64,000 bases of DNA from assembly GCF_002236115.1 (NCBI RefSeq), contig NZ_NIWT01000002.1, forward strand, positions 806,001-870,000, in the 5' to 3' direction. The notes beneath the pieces are model-generated. The model did not search any database, was not told where the DNA came from, and saw nothing but the letters and a program-made list of their open reading frames with translations. This document shows, piece after piece, positions 38,229 through 46,159 of this stretch (the stretch's first letter is position 1; each line of letters begins with the position of its first letter). This DNA is from Pseudomonas jessenii. GTDB lineage: Bacteria > Pseudomonadota > Gammaproteobacteria > Pseudomonadales > Pseudomonadaceae. The position numbers were made by a program, and so were the translations under genes.

Positions 38229-39296
38229 TCAGTTGTCGACCATGACCGATGAGCTTTTTTTCTTCGAGGCGCGCGCACTGTGCTTTTCAAACCAGCCGTG
38301 ATCGCGGTACCACGCCACGGTGTCAGTGATGGTCAGCTCTAGCGCCCGGAAACTCAGGCCAAGCTCCTGTTCACTCTTGCGGTGGTTGAAGCAGGTGCGG
38401 TACTCCTCTCGTATCAACAGGCGCAACGTGGCCATGCTCAGCAGAATGGGCTTGCCAGTAAGGCGCGCATAGATCTCCTGCACAACCGCCAAGGTGTATA
38501 GAAAGGGCAGCGGTAGTTGTCGAACGGGCGTCTTGACGCCAGCGATACGTCCTAGAACAGGGACCAGCTGACGCATCGTCATATGCCGGCCCGCCGCGAG
38601 ATAGCGCTCACCTCGTCGGCCATGTTTGGCGGCAGCAATCAGCGCCCCTGCCACATCACGGGCATCGACAACGGAGAAGGTGCCAGGGATCAGCCCGGGC
38701 AACTTGCCGTTCACGACATCGTTGACCAATTGTCCGGAGGAGGTCGGGCCAATGTCGGCAGGACCCCACATCCAACCGGGCAGGACCATGCAGGCATGCA
38801 TCTCGGGATGTGCTTCCAGGAACGACAAGATGACACGGTCGGCGAGGATCTTGCTGCGGTAATAGTCATCCGCGTCGGCGTCGGCCCGCAGACATGTCTC
38901 ATCGATGGACATACCAGGTGCGCCGTCGAGCACAGCAATGGAAGACGTATGGACGAACCGTCGTATACCGGCGCGGTAGGCCTGGTTAAGCAGGCGCCGC
39001 GTACCAGACACATTGATCTTTTCAAGTTCTTTCCAGTGGCTGCCGCCCTTGTAGTTATCGCGAAAGAACGCCGCGGTGTGAAACACCGTATCGCAGCCTT
39101 GCAGCGATGCTGCGAATGCGTCGACATCGGCCATGTCACCAACGACCAGCTCCACCCCCGGCAGATTGTTGAACTGCTGTTCACCTTTGGCTCTTGAGCG
39201 GACCAGGCCTTTGACCGTGTAGCCACGAGCGACCAATTCACGCACCAGGTTGTTGCCCAGTAAGCCGGTTGCTCCAGTAACAAATGCGCTACGCAT
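38229..39296 (-). CDS. NAD(P)-dependent epimerase / dihydroflavonol reductase-like SDR
   Basis: A 355-residue extended short-chain dehydrogenase. It has the TGATGLLGNNLVRELVARGY nucleotide motif, HTAAFF after beta-4, an SSIAVLDG strand, and the catalytic YYRSK motif (Tyr-x-x-x-Lys). The layout is that of 4-dihydroflavonol reductase/HpnA-like proteins acting on a ketone or sugar-like substrate. It starts three bases after the SnoaL-like gene ends, so the two form an operon, divergent from a LysR regulator. Confidence 0.88.
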   Translation of the reverse strand: MRSAFVTGATGLLGNNLVRELVARGYTVKGLVRSRAKGEQQFNNLPGVELVVGDMADVDAFAASLQGCDTVFHTAAFFRDNYKGGSHWKELEKINVSGTRRLLNQAYRAGIRRFVHTSSIAVLDGAPGMSIDETCLRADADADDYYRSKILADRVILSFLEAHPEMHACMVLPGWMWGPADIGPTSSGQLVNDVVNGKLPGLIPGTFSVVDARDVAGALIAAAKHGRRGERYLAAGRHMTMRQLVPVLGRIAGVKTPVRQLPLPFLYTLAVVQEIYARLTGKPILLSMATLRLLIREEYRTCFNHRKSEQELGLSFRALELTITDTVAWYRDHGWFEKHSARASKKKSSSVMVDN

Positions 39297-39299
39297 GGC

Positions 39300-39719
39300 T
39301 CAACCCTCACCCTGTTCGGCTAACGGCATCAACACCGCACTGTCGAAGAAGGCCTCTTCACGGATGGCCAGTCCGTTTCTGAAGGTGAAGTGTGCGGCGT
39401 AGTGCACGGTAATATGGCGTCCGTGGGGTGGAATCACCCGGCCTGGCAGCACCAAAGGTGCGGCGAAGGTGCCGGTCAGTAAGGCAGTCAGCGCCAAAAA
39501 ATCTTCAGCGACCATGAATGGGGTGAAGGTCACTTGGGCATCAGGGAACGCTTCGAACAGCGCAGTCTCTCGTTTGCGCATGGATTCGCGACCGGTTTGA
39601 ATCCCCATACCATCGAGGTAGATGAAGTCTTCGCAAACCAACGCAAGCATCGCCTCCACATCACGGTGATTGAAGGCTCTTGAGGCGCGCTCCGCATAGT
39701 CGTTGGGGCCAGTAGTCAT
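39300..39719 (-). CDS. SnoaL-like (NTF2-fold) protein
   Basis: A 139-residue protein with an NTF2/SnoaL pattern: NDYAERASRAFNHRDVEAML at the start, a conserved strand (FLALTALLTGTFAAPLVL) and a final ITVHYAAHFTFRNGLAIREE. Proteins of this fold are small isomerases, cyclases or ligand binders. The ATG at 39719 has GGAATGGA just upstream; an open frame to 39851 would run into the divergent LysR gene. It is operonic with the SDR gene. Function unknown. Confidence 0.75.
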   Translation of the reverse strand: MTTGPNDYAERASRAFNHRDVEAMLALVCEDFIYLDGMGIQTGRESMRKRETALFEAFPDAQVTFTPFMVAEDFLALTALLTGTFAAPLVLPGRVIPPHGRHITVHYAAHFTFRNGLAIREEAFFDSAVLMPLAEQGEG

Positions 39720-39790
39720 ACAATCCATTCCATTCGTTTCGAGGGCCTGTAGATATACCTTTGAGGCCTCTACCGAAAAACAGCGACTAC

Positions 39791-39815
39791 TGCATAATGG
39801 ATTTGCACATATGCA
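39791..39815. promoter_or_regulatory. Inverted repeat TGCATA-N13-TATGCA, candidate LysR site
   Basis: Arms at 39791-39796 and 39810-39815 lie between the divergent SnoaL-like and LysR genes, 21 bp before the LysR start. Similar arms occur at the other LysR locus (4695). Confidence 0.4.
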
Positions 39816-39835
39816 GACCAGGGAGGACAGGACGC

Positions 39836-40738
39836 ATGGCGTTGCAAGCAAATTGGGACGATCTTCGTCTGCTGTTGGCAGTCTCGCGGCGTGGCAGCTT
39901 CCTTCAAGCTGGCCAGTTGCTGGGTATCGCGGCGTCTACCGTGTCCCGCCGCCTGACCCAACTTGAGGTCGCACTGGGCGAGCCACTCGTCGAGCGCGGC
40001 GTTGAAGGATGCTGGTTGACCTCGCGGGGCCAATCCCTCGTGGAAGTTGCCCTGGCTGCGGAAGCTGGCTTGAGGCGTCAAACCGCTGCTGGCATATCCG
40101 AGCTGCACACAGAGTTATCTGGCAGTGTCCTGGTCAGTGCAGGAGAGGGGTTCTCGTCTTGTGTGCTGGAGGCCGCGAGTCGCTTCACTTCTCTGCACCC
40201 GCGTTGCTCGGTGGAGCTGATGGTAACAGCCGACTTTCACAAGATCGTCCGCGGCGTGGCAGACATTGCTGTGCGTACAGCTCATCTGGGTGAGCCGTCG
40301 CTGATTTATCGACCAATAGGCCGGCTCGCCTACGGTGTCTTCGCTGATGCAGGTTATCTGAAGCGGTTTCCGGGGGTGACCCCGGCCACTGCGGTCAATA
40401 TTGCCTTGCTTCCCCCACTGGACATGTTGCCGCAAATGCGTGCGGCAAAGGCCGGTGGTCTGGACCGCGCGCAGATCAGCGTGAACTCGTTCGCCGTGCA
40501 GCTCGAATCGGTGAGGCGAGGTATGGGGGTGGCCGTACTGCCCCGTATATTGGCGAAGGATCTGATCGGGTTGTTCCCGGATCTCCACCTTCCAGATATG
40601 GAGGTCTATCTGGTGACTCGGCCTCAGGCATTAAAGCAGGCCCACATCAAATGTTTTTTTGCCATCCTGGAGCAGGTGCTTCTCGAAGCCCTATCCATAG
40701 AAAATGTCGAAGGTTGCCTCTTAGGGGGTGAACCGTGA
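39836..40738 (+). CDS. LysR family transcriptional regulator
   Basis: A 300-residue LysR-type regulator with HTH (WDDLRLLLAVSRRGSFLQAG, then IAASTVSRRLTQLEVALGEP) and an effector domain. It is transcribed away from the SnoaL-like/SDR pair, which it probably controls. It resembles the regulator at 3806 in its N-terminus and in the TGCATA-type palindrome next to its start. The ATG at 39836 follows a GGAGG site; a frame to 39761 is open but runs through the palindrome. Confidence 0.88.
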   Translation: MALQANWDDLRLLLAVSRRGSFLQAGQLLGIAASTVSRRLTQLEVALGEPLVERGVEGCWLTSRGQSLVEVALAAEAGLRRQTAAGISELHTELSGSVLVSAGEGFSSCVLEAASRFTSLHPRCSVELMVTADFHKIVRGVADIAVRTAHLGEPSLIYRPIGRLAYGVFADAGYLKRFPGVTPATAVNIALLPPLDMLPQMRAAKAGGLDRAQISVNSFAVQLESVRRGMGVAVLPRILAKDLIGLFPDLHLPDMEVYLVTRPQALKQAHIKCFFAILEQVLLEALSIENVEGCLLGGEP

Positions 40739-40852
40739 GTATCGGAACAATAACGATCTCTACTGCGTACGGGTCACCGTGCAATAGACTGGGTTTTGCG
40801 ATGAACGTGGAGCGTGGAGCGCTTATCAAATACCCACTCAAAGGATGAGCAC

Positions 40853-41395
40853 ATGAGCCGTACCGGCCATATCTGCCTGATGGCGACCTATAACAAATGG
40901 ATGAACGAAAAGATCTATGGAGCGGCCAGGTGCTTGTCCGATGATGAGCTCTCAGCTGATAGAAAAGCGTTCTTCAGGTCGATTCTCGGGACGCTAAACC
41001 ACGTGGCAGCCGGAGACACTGTGTGGCTAAAGCGATTCGCCAAACATCCAGCGAACCACTCGGCATTGGAGCCGGTCAGGCGACTTTCTGATCCGAAAAA
41101 CCTTGACCAAGCGTTGTTCTCTACTATTCGAGAACTCTCAGTATATCAAGAGAGGCTTGATCAGATAATCGTCGAATGGGCTAACTCTATTACAGAGTCC
41201 GATCTAGACCATACCCTCCATTACGCCAGCTTGAAGGGTGTAGTGTCCGACAAGGATTTTTACGGCCTGGTGATGCATTTCTTCAACCATCAGACCCATC
41301 ACCGTGGCCAGGTTACTACGCTGCTTTCACAGGCTGGTGTCGACATAGGTGATACAGATTTAGTCGTCCTCATCCCATCCCGATCCAGCGTATGA
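40853..41395 (+). CDS. DinB family protein
   Basis: A 180-residue four-helix-bundle protein of the DinB/YfiT type. It has an N-terminal ATYNKWMNEKIYGAA segment, a helix with LGTLNHVAAGDTVWLKRF (first metal His) and the C-terminal VMHFFNHQTHHRGQVTTLLS (further His ligands). Members are metal-dependent thiol S-transferase-like enzymes or hydrolases; the substrate is unknown. The start at 40853 has AAGGATG upstream. Confidence 0.88.
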   Translation: MSRTGHICLMATYNKWMNEKIYGAARCLSDDELSADRKAFFRSILGTLNHVAAGDTVWLKRFAKHPANHSALEPVRRLSDPKNLDQALFSTIRELSVYQERLDQIIVEWANSITESDLDHTLHYASLKGVVSDKDFYGLVMHFFNHQTHHRGQVTTLLSQAGVDIGDTDLVVLIPSRSSV

Positions 41396-41484
41396 AGAAA
41401 AGCTGGATACCAGTATTGAGAATTCACAGCCAAAGAGGGCAATTCGATTCGGATCGCACTGATTGCATCGCTGTTGCCCTGGCT

Positions 41485-41640
41485 TAATCGATGACGAACA
41501 CCTTCGCACCGCTGGTGGTGAACGAGCGCTCTCCCACGGCGTCGTTGCCCACCTGATAGCTTATCCCGGAGGAGGGCAAGGTGAACTTGCGACGATCCTC
41601 CAGTGCGTGGCTTACGCAAACCCGCGCGGATCTTTTTCTA
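41485..41640 (-). pseudogene. C-terminal remnant of an unidentified protein
   Basis: The minus strand reads VCVSHALEDRRKFTLPSSGI and SYQVGNDAVGERSFTTSGAK followed by VFVID and a stop at 41485. It reads like real coding sequence, but no start exists and I cannot name the family. It lies next to the LysE remnant in a 540-bp stretch with no intact gene (41396-41936). Confidence 0.3.
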
Positions 41641-41680
41641 GCGCGCCCGATGCGCTAACCGCAAACAGCCCGGTTTAGCG

Positions 41681-41909
41681 TCACCCTTCGACGGCCATGC
41701 GCATGGCCAAGCCCGCGAGAACTGTCCCCATCAGTCAGCACTGCACGATCTGCCACACGGGCCTGCTTGCGAGGAATGTCGAAATGGAGCCAGCCATGAC
41801 AGCAATCAGGGCGTTGACGTTCACGCTAATGACGATCTGTGTAAAGCCAAGCACGATGGATTGCGCTAGCACGCTGCTGTCCATTTTCGCGAGCCTTTCC
41901 GAGGTCCAC
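41681..41909 (-). pseudogene. LysE/RhtB family exporter, C-terminal remnant with in-frame TGA
   Basis: The frame reads MDSSVLAQSIVLGFTQIVIS, VNVNALIAVMAGSISTFLAS, RPVWQIVQC, then TGA, LMGTVLAGLAMRMAVEG and a stop at 41681. This is the last third of a LysE-type amino acid exporter. The TGA replaces the Trp usual in the xxVQRWLMGTVLAGLA motif (from memory). The upstream part is lost after a stop near 41910, so the gene is dead. Confidence 0.7.
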
Positions 41910-41936
41910 TTTTAATCGTTAATCAACTATCCACAC

Positions 41937-42212
41937 TTGGCTACGCGGACACTGGCCCTCAAGGGCGAATACTTCGACGCGATCAAGGCGGGCACCAAGC
42001 CTGAAGAATTTCGCCTGCTAACGCCGTATTGGCGTAAGCGCTTGGAAGGCCGAAGCTATGAACGCATCGAGCTGACCAAGGGCTACCCAGCGCGTGGTGA
42101 TCAAACCCGGCGATTGTCTCCTCCATGGCGCGGATATCGCGTGACTACTATCACTCACCCGCACTTTGGCTCTGAGCCTGTCCTGGTGTTCGCGATCAAC
42201 GTAAACCTGTAG
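41937..42212 (+). CDS. ASCH-like domain protein, phage type
   Basis: A 91-residue protein resembling small phage-borne ASCH-domain proteins: LALKGEYFDAIKAGTKPEEF, RLLTPYWRKRLEGRSYERIE, then a GYPARGDQTRRL loop and PWRGYRVTTITHPHFG. ASCH domains bind RNA or modified nucleosides. The only start is a TTG at 41937 with no clear Shine-Dalgarno site, and the first residues look short, so it may be N-terminally clipped. It is followed after 13 bp by the gene at 42226. Confidence 0.6.
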   Translation: MATRTLALKGEYFDAIKAGTKPEEFRLLTPYWRKRLEGRSYERIELTKGYPARGDQTRRLSPPWRGYRVTTITHPHFGSEPVLVFAINVNL

Positions 42213-42225
42213 GAATTTATCCTCT

Positions 42226-42519
42226 ATGGACACTCTGAATTCTGAGGACTTGTTGCGGGATTTCTCGCGATTGCCTGCCTTGGTCGACGGAGTTCGTTAC
42301 GTCATCGCCGAGCGTGCCCATGGGGCTGCTGAACATCTGAATATCTACGGTGCGCACCCCGTGTATGTGGCGAAGAACGATTCTTGGCGTTTCCCCAATG
42401 GGGATTGTCGCCGCCGTGACGATCGGGACCTGTGGATTTTATCTGATGAATTCCCAGCTGCTGTTGATAGAGCGTGGGACCGCAATCGACTCAGAACCAC
42501 CGGAATATTCCAAGCCTGA
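42226..42519 (+). CDS. Hypothetical protein (97 aa)
   Basis: A small soluble protein (MDTLNSEDLLRDFSRLPALV start, an Asp/Arg-rich middle RRRDDRDLWILSDEF). No family recognised. It follows the ASCH-like gene by 13 bp with AGGAA upstream, so they probably form a cassette of phage or mobile origin. Confidence 0.5.
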   Translation: MDTLNSEDLLRDFSRLPALVDGVRYVIAERAHGAAEHLNIYGAHPVYVAKNDSWRFPNGDCRRRDDRDLWILSDEFPAAVDRAWDRNRLRTTGIFQA

Positions 42520-42595
42520 AGTTCGAGGAATAGCTCATTGCTCACTGTCGTGACGGCATGCTGGCCTCATCAGTAACCACATGAGGCCGTAGGCT

Positions 42596-42784
42596 ATGAG
42601 CGCAGCAGTTGAGTTTTCAATCATGATTGACGGTGAGCAGATCCAGGGTTGGGTAGTTAAGGATGGGAAGTCATACAGTGCGTATGCGGAATTTCGCGGT
42701 GGCCTAATAGATGTTCGTGGTTCCACCAAGGCTAGCGCTGAAAGCAACTGGCGCGAAGAAGCGAACCACAAGGCAAACCAATAG
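42596..42784 (+). CDS. Hypothetical protein (62 aa)
   Basis: A small acidic protein (MSAAVEFSIMIDGEQIQGWV, then VKDGKSYSAYAEFRG) that could form a compact beta fold; GAGG lies seven bases before the ATG. I recall similar short proteins in Pseudomonas accessory regions but cannot name one. Function unknown. Confidence 0.5.
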   Translation: MSAAVEFSIMIDGEQIQGWVVKDGKSYSAYAEFRGGLIDVRGSTKASAESNWREEANHKANQ

Positions 42785-42799
42785 GATATGTCGCCCAGG

Positions 42800-42925
42800 T
42801 TAACGAAAGCCCCGCCAGTCGGGGCCAAAGTTCAACAGACGGACGATCTCGCTCTGGCTCATGTCGTGCAGTTGGCCGATCTGGATCGTGACGCGCTCTT
42901 CAACGCTGAGTTCGTGATAATACAT
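42800..42925 (-). pseudogene. IS30-family transposase N-terminal scrap
   Basis: The minus strand encodes MYYHELSVEERVTIQIGQLH and DMSQSEIVRLLN, the HTH start of IS30 transposases (usually ...EIARLLNRSPSTISREL). After RLLN the sequence changes to an unrelated GC-rich hairpin. Only the first 32 residues match. Confidence 0.55.
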
Positions 42926-42992
42926 GGCAACACCCTACCGAAGCGGTCAGGTGTTGCACTCAGTTTTTGCCGCCGCCAACCAATTAAAATCA

Positions 42993-43015
42993 CCGGCCCA
43001 GCGCCGGCGTTTTCG
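42993..43015 (+). terminator. Weak hairpin with T-rich tail
   Basis: CCGGC (42993-42997) and GCCGG (43003-43007) form a five-base stem followed by CGTTTTCGTT. It lies before the convergent permease gene and could end transcripts from the small genes to the left. Confidence 0.35.
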
Positions 43016-43065
43016 TTATCGTCACGCAGCGTACAGCTAGCCCGTCAGGCTCATTGGCCTGGCCG

Positions 43066-44262
43066 CTATTCACTGCGCAGAGCCGCCACCGGATGCAGGC
43101 GGGCCGCCCGCAGTGCCGGTGCCAGACCGGCGAGAATGCCGAGCACCGCCGCCAGCAGCAGCGCCAGCAGCAGAAACAGCGGCTGCAGCGCCAAGGGCAG
43201 GCTCGGCATGGCCAGATGCAGTAGCCCGAGCAGGAGGCCCATCAACAGCAGACCAAGCAGACCACCGGCCAGGGACAGCAGCGTCGCTTCGGCGAGAAAC
43301 AGCCCGAGCACCTGCCGCGGACTGGCACCAATCGCCCGCAACAGGCCGATTTCCGCCGTGCGCTCGCCCACAGTGGTAGTCATGATGGTGAGAATGCCGA
43401 CGGCGCCGACCAACAGGGAAATGCCCCCCAAGGCACCGATGGCCAGGCTCAGGGTGCCGAGAACGCGGTTGAAGCTGCGCAGCATGTCGTCCTGGGTGCT
43501 CAGACTGAAGTCCTCCACGCCGTGCCGTTCGCCGAGTACCTGGCGAATCTGCCGACTCAACGCCCGCGAAGTGGTGCCGGCGCCGAACACCACATGGACC
43601 TTGACCACCCCGGTGCGGTTGAACAGGCTTTCGGCCCAATCCACCGGGATGTAGGCGATATCGTCGAGGTTGAAGCCGAGCAACTGGCCCTTCTCCGCCA
43701 TCACGCCGATCACCCGGAAACGCACGCCGCCGACGCGGATCAGCTCGCCCAGCGGATTGCGTGCACCGAACAGCTCGACACGCAGCTGATGGCCGAGCAC
43801 CACATAGGGCGGCGAACGACCGTCACGGGCCACGGGCAGGAACTCGCCCAAGCTCAGCTGCATGCGCCAGGCCTGCGCCAGCTGATGGCCGCCACCGAGA
43901 ATGTCGCTGCGCCGGCTCAGTTGACCGAACTGGATATCCCCGCTGCCCTGAATGATCGGCACCGCCGCCTCGACATGCGGCAAGCGCCGCAGGGCGTCGG
44001 TATCACTGATAGACAGTGGCCGTACGCTGCCGAGCAGACCGCCGAGGCCGCTGGTCTGGGTCTTGCCCGGACGCACGGTGATGATCCGCGTACCAAACTG
44101 CGAGAAGTTCTCCAGCACATAGCCGCGCACGCCTTCGCCTATGGCCGTGAGCAGCGCCACAGCGGCTATCCCGATCGCTACCCCGAGCAGGGTCAGCAGG
44201 CTGCGCAAGGGTCGACAGGTCAGCGCCGAGCTGGTCAGCCGGAAACCATCTTGCCAGCGCAT
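43066..44262 (-). CDS. ABC transporter permease, MacB/FtsX type (second permease)
   Basis: A 398-residue MacB-like permease: N-terminal TM1, a periplasmic MacB_PCD domain (RIITVRPGKTQTSG, then LRRLPHVEAAVPIIQGSGDI), and three C-terminal FtsX helices (GERTAEIGLLRAIGASPRQV in the coupling region). Unlike MacB itself it has no fused ATPase. Its ATG shares one base with the stop of the gene at 44262, so the two permeases are translationally coupled and may form a heterodimer. The G+C content is visibly higher than in neighbouring genes. Confidence 0.9.
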   Translation of the reverse strand: MRWQDGFRLTSSALTCRPLRSLLTLLGVAIGIAAVALLTAIGEGVRGYVLENFSQFGTRIITVRPGKTQTSGLGGLLGSVRPLSISDTDALRRLPHVEAAVPIIQGSGDIQFGQLSRRSDILGGGHQLAQAWRMQLSLGEFLPVARDGRSPPYVVLGHQLRVELFGARNPLGELIRVGGVRFRVIGVMAEKGQLLGFNLDDIAYIPVDWAESLFNRTGVVKVHVVFGAGTTSRALSRQIRQVLGERHGVEDFSLSTQDDMLRSFNRVLGTLSLAIGALGGISLLVGAVGILTIMTTTVGERTAEIGLLRAIGASPRQVLGLFLAEATLLSLAGGLLGLLLMGLLLGLLHLAMPSLPLALQPLFLLLALLLAAVLGILAGLAPALRAARLHPVAALRSE

Positions 44263-45473
44263 CAGTGCGCTCCCGGCGGGCGTAGCGCCGCCACCGGCTC
44301 CAGCGCCGAGGCCCGAGCGGCCGGCAGCCAGGCGAACAGCAGCGCCGTGCCGAGTGCCAGCAGCACCGCGCTAGCCCGCGCCCACCAGGGTGCATAGAGC
44401 GGCAGATCGAACGCCAGCCGCCCCAGCCAGAGCAAGGTTTCGGCCAGAAGTAGCCCCGCCAGCGCCCCCGTCAGGGCGAGCAGCGCCGCCTCGCCGAGGA
44501 ACAGCAGGCGCAGCTGCGCCGCCGTCACACCTATGGCTTTGAGCAGGCCGATCTCGGCGCTGCGCTGGCTCACCGCAATCCAGGTCACGTTCATGATCAG
44601 GATGCCTGCCACCAGCAGGCTGATAGCGGCAATCCCGGCCACCGCCAGGGTCAGCACCGCGAGTATCTCGTCGAAGGCACTGAGCAGGCTGTCCTGGCTG
44701 ATCAGGGTAATGTCTTCCTCACCCTCGTGGCGCTCCTTGAGCGCGGCGAGTATCAGCCGCTTGCTACGGTCGAGAAAGCTCGGACCACGCACCTCGACAA
44801 ACACCCGCAACAACCCCTCGCGATTGAACAAGGCCTGGGCACTGGCCACCGGGATGATCAACATCTCGGCGAAATCCATCCCCAGGGATTCGCCCCGCTC
44901 ACCGAGGATGCCGACCACCCGGAAGCGCCGGTCGCCGGCGCGCAACCATTCACCCAGGGCCGGGCGCGCACCGAATAGCTCGCGCCGGAGTTTGCCGCCG
45001 ATCACGCAGACGGCCTCAGCCTGCTCAGGGTCCAGCGCCGGCAGGGGCTGGCCCTGGACGACCGTCAGTTGGCGAATGGCGAAGAAGTCCCGGGTGGTGC
45101 CCAGGGTCAGCACCTCACGATTGCGGTTGCCGACTATCACCTCCATCTGCCCGGCCTGCAGCGGCGCGACCCGGCGGATGCCCGGCAACTGGGTGATGGC
45201 CTGGAAGTCCTGCAAGGTCAACTCGTGCGGCGTCAGGCCGGTGAGCGGCGGCATGCGCCCCGAGGTTTCCTTGCGGCCCGGGAAAACGATCAGGATGTCG
45301 CGCCCGAGCAGCGAGAACTCGTTCAGGACGAAGGCCCGCGCCCCCGCGCCGAGACCGGTGAGCAGATTGACCGCAACCACCCCGATAGCGATGGCCAGCA
45401 GCAGCATCAGGCTGCGCGAGCGATGCCCACGCAAGGCGCCGAGCCAGAAGCCCAGGGCATCGGCAGCGCGCAT
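44262..45473 (-). CDS. ABC transporter permease, MacB/FtsX type (first permease)
   Basis: A 403-residue MacB-like permease with the same layout as its neighbour: TM1 near residues 18-40, a periplasmic domain with GRDILIVFPGRKETSGRMPP and LPGIRRVAPLQAGQMEVIVG, and three C-terminal TM helices with RSAEIGLLKAIGVTAAQLRL. It overlaps the ATPase stop by one base. The substrate is unknown; related exporters move peptides, lipoproteins or siderophores. Confidence 0.9.
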   Translation of the reverse strand: MRAADALGFWLGALRGHRSRSLMLLLAIAIGVVAVNLLTGLGAGARAFVLNEFSLLGRDILIVFPGRKETSGRMPPLTGLTPHELTLQDFQAITQLPGIRRVAPLQAGQMEVIVGNRNREVLTLGTTRDFFAIRQLTVVQGQPLPALDPEQAEAVCVIGGKLRRELFGARPALGEWLRAGDRRFRVVGILGERGESLGMDFAEMLIIPVASAQALFNREGLLRVFVEVRGPSFLDRSKRLILAALKERHEGEEDITLISQDSLLSAFDEILAVLTLAVAGIAAISLLVAGILIMNVTWIAVSQRSAEIGLLKAIGVTAAQLRLLFLGEAALLALTGALAGLLLAETLLWLGRLAFDLPLYAPWWARASAVLLALGTALLFAWLPAARASALEPVAALRPPGAH

Positions 45474-46159
45474 CAGGCCAGCGCCCGCTGCGGCGCAGCA
45501 CTGTGGATCCGCCCGTCACGCATGTGTAACTGGCGCTGCGCGCGGGCGCCCAGGCTGGCGTCGTGGGTCACCACTATCAGGGTCAGGCCCTCGCCGTTGA
45601 GCTCCTCCAGCAGGCTGAAGACCTCGGCGCCGGCCTGGCTATCGAGATTGCCGGTGGGCTCGTCGGCCAACAACAGCGCCGGTTGCATGACCATCGCCCG
45701 GGCGATGGCGACGCGCTGGCGCTGACCACCGGACAGCTCGGCCGGGCGGTGGGCAATGCGCTCGCCCAGCCCCAGACGCGCCACCAATTGGCTGCTGCGC
45801 TTGTGCCGTTGCGCCGCGCCGATGCCGGCGAGGACCATCGGCAGCTCGATGTTTTCCAGCACCGTCAGCCGTGCGATCAGGTGGTAGGACTGGAACACGA
45901 AACCTATCAGTTGGCTGCGCAATTGAGCGCGCCGCGCCTCGCTCAGCGTCGCCGTGGCCTCGCCTTGCAGCCAGTATTCGCCGGCGCTCGGCGCATCGAG
46001 CAAACCGAGGATGTTCAGCAGGGTCGACTTGCCCGAGCCCGACGGGCCCATCACCGCCATGTAGTCACCGGCGGCGATGTCCAGATCCAGGCCGTCCAGC
46101 CCCATCACCTGCTGCTCGCCCAACTGGAAGCTGCGGCTGCCGCCGCGCAGGCGGATCAT
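45473..46159 (-). CDS. ABC transporter ATPase, MacB/LolD type
   Basis: A 228-residue ATPase with Walker A GPSGSGKST, signature LSGGQRQRVAIARAM, Walker B LLLADEPTGNLD and the switch His in VVTHDA. It is the energy subunit for the two FtsX-type permeases encoded next. It overlaps the preceding HlyD-like gene by four bases (46156-46159). The four genes form one tight operon. Confidence 0.93.
   Translation of the reverse strand: MIRLRGGSRSFQLGEQQVMGLDGLDLDIAAGDYMAVMGPSGSGKSTLLNILGLLDAPSAGEYWLQGEATATLSEARRAQLRSQLIGFVFQSYHLIARLTVLENIELPMVLAGIGAAQRHKRSSQLVARLGLGERIAHRPAELSGGQRQRVAIARAMVMQPALLLADEPTGNLDSQAGAEVFSLLEELNGEGLTLIVVTHDASLGARAQRQLHMRDGRIHSAAPQRALA

Noticed and set aside
42788..45725. Long plus-strand open frames opposite the ABC exporter operon
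   Set aside because: Arg/Pro/Ala-rich shadow translations of GC-rich genes; the minus-strand genes have full family motifs.
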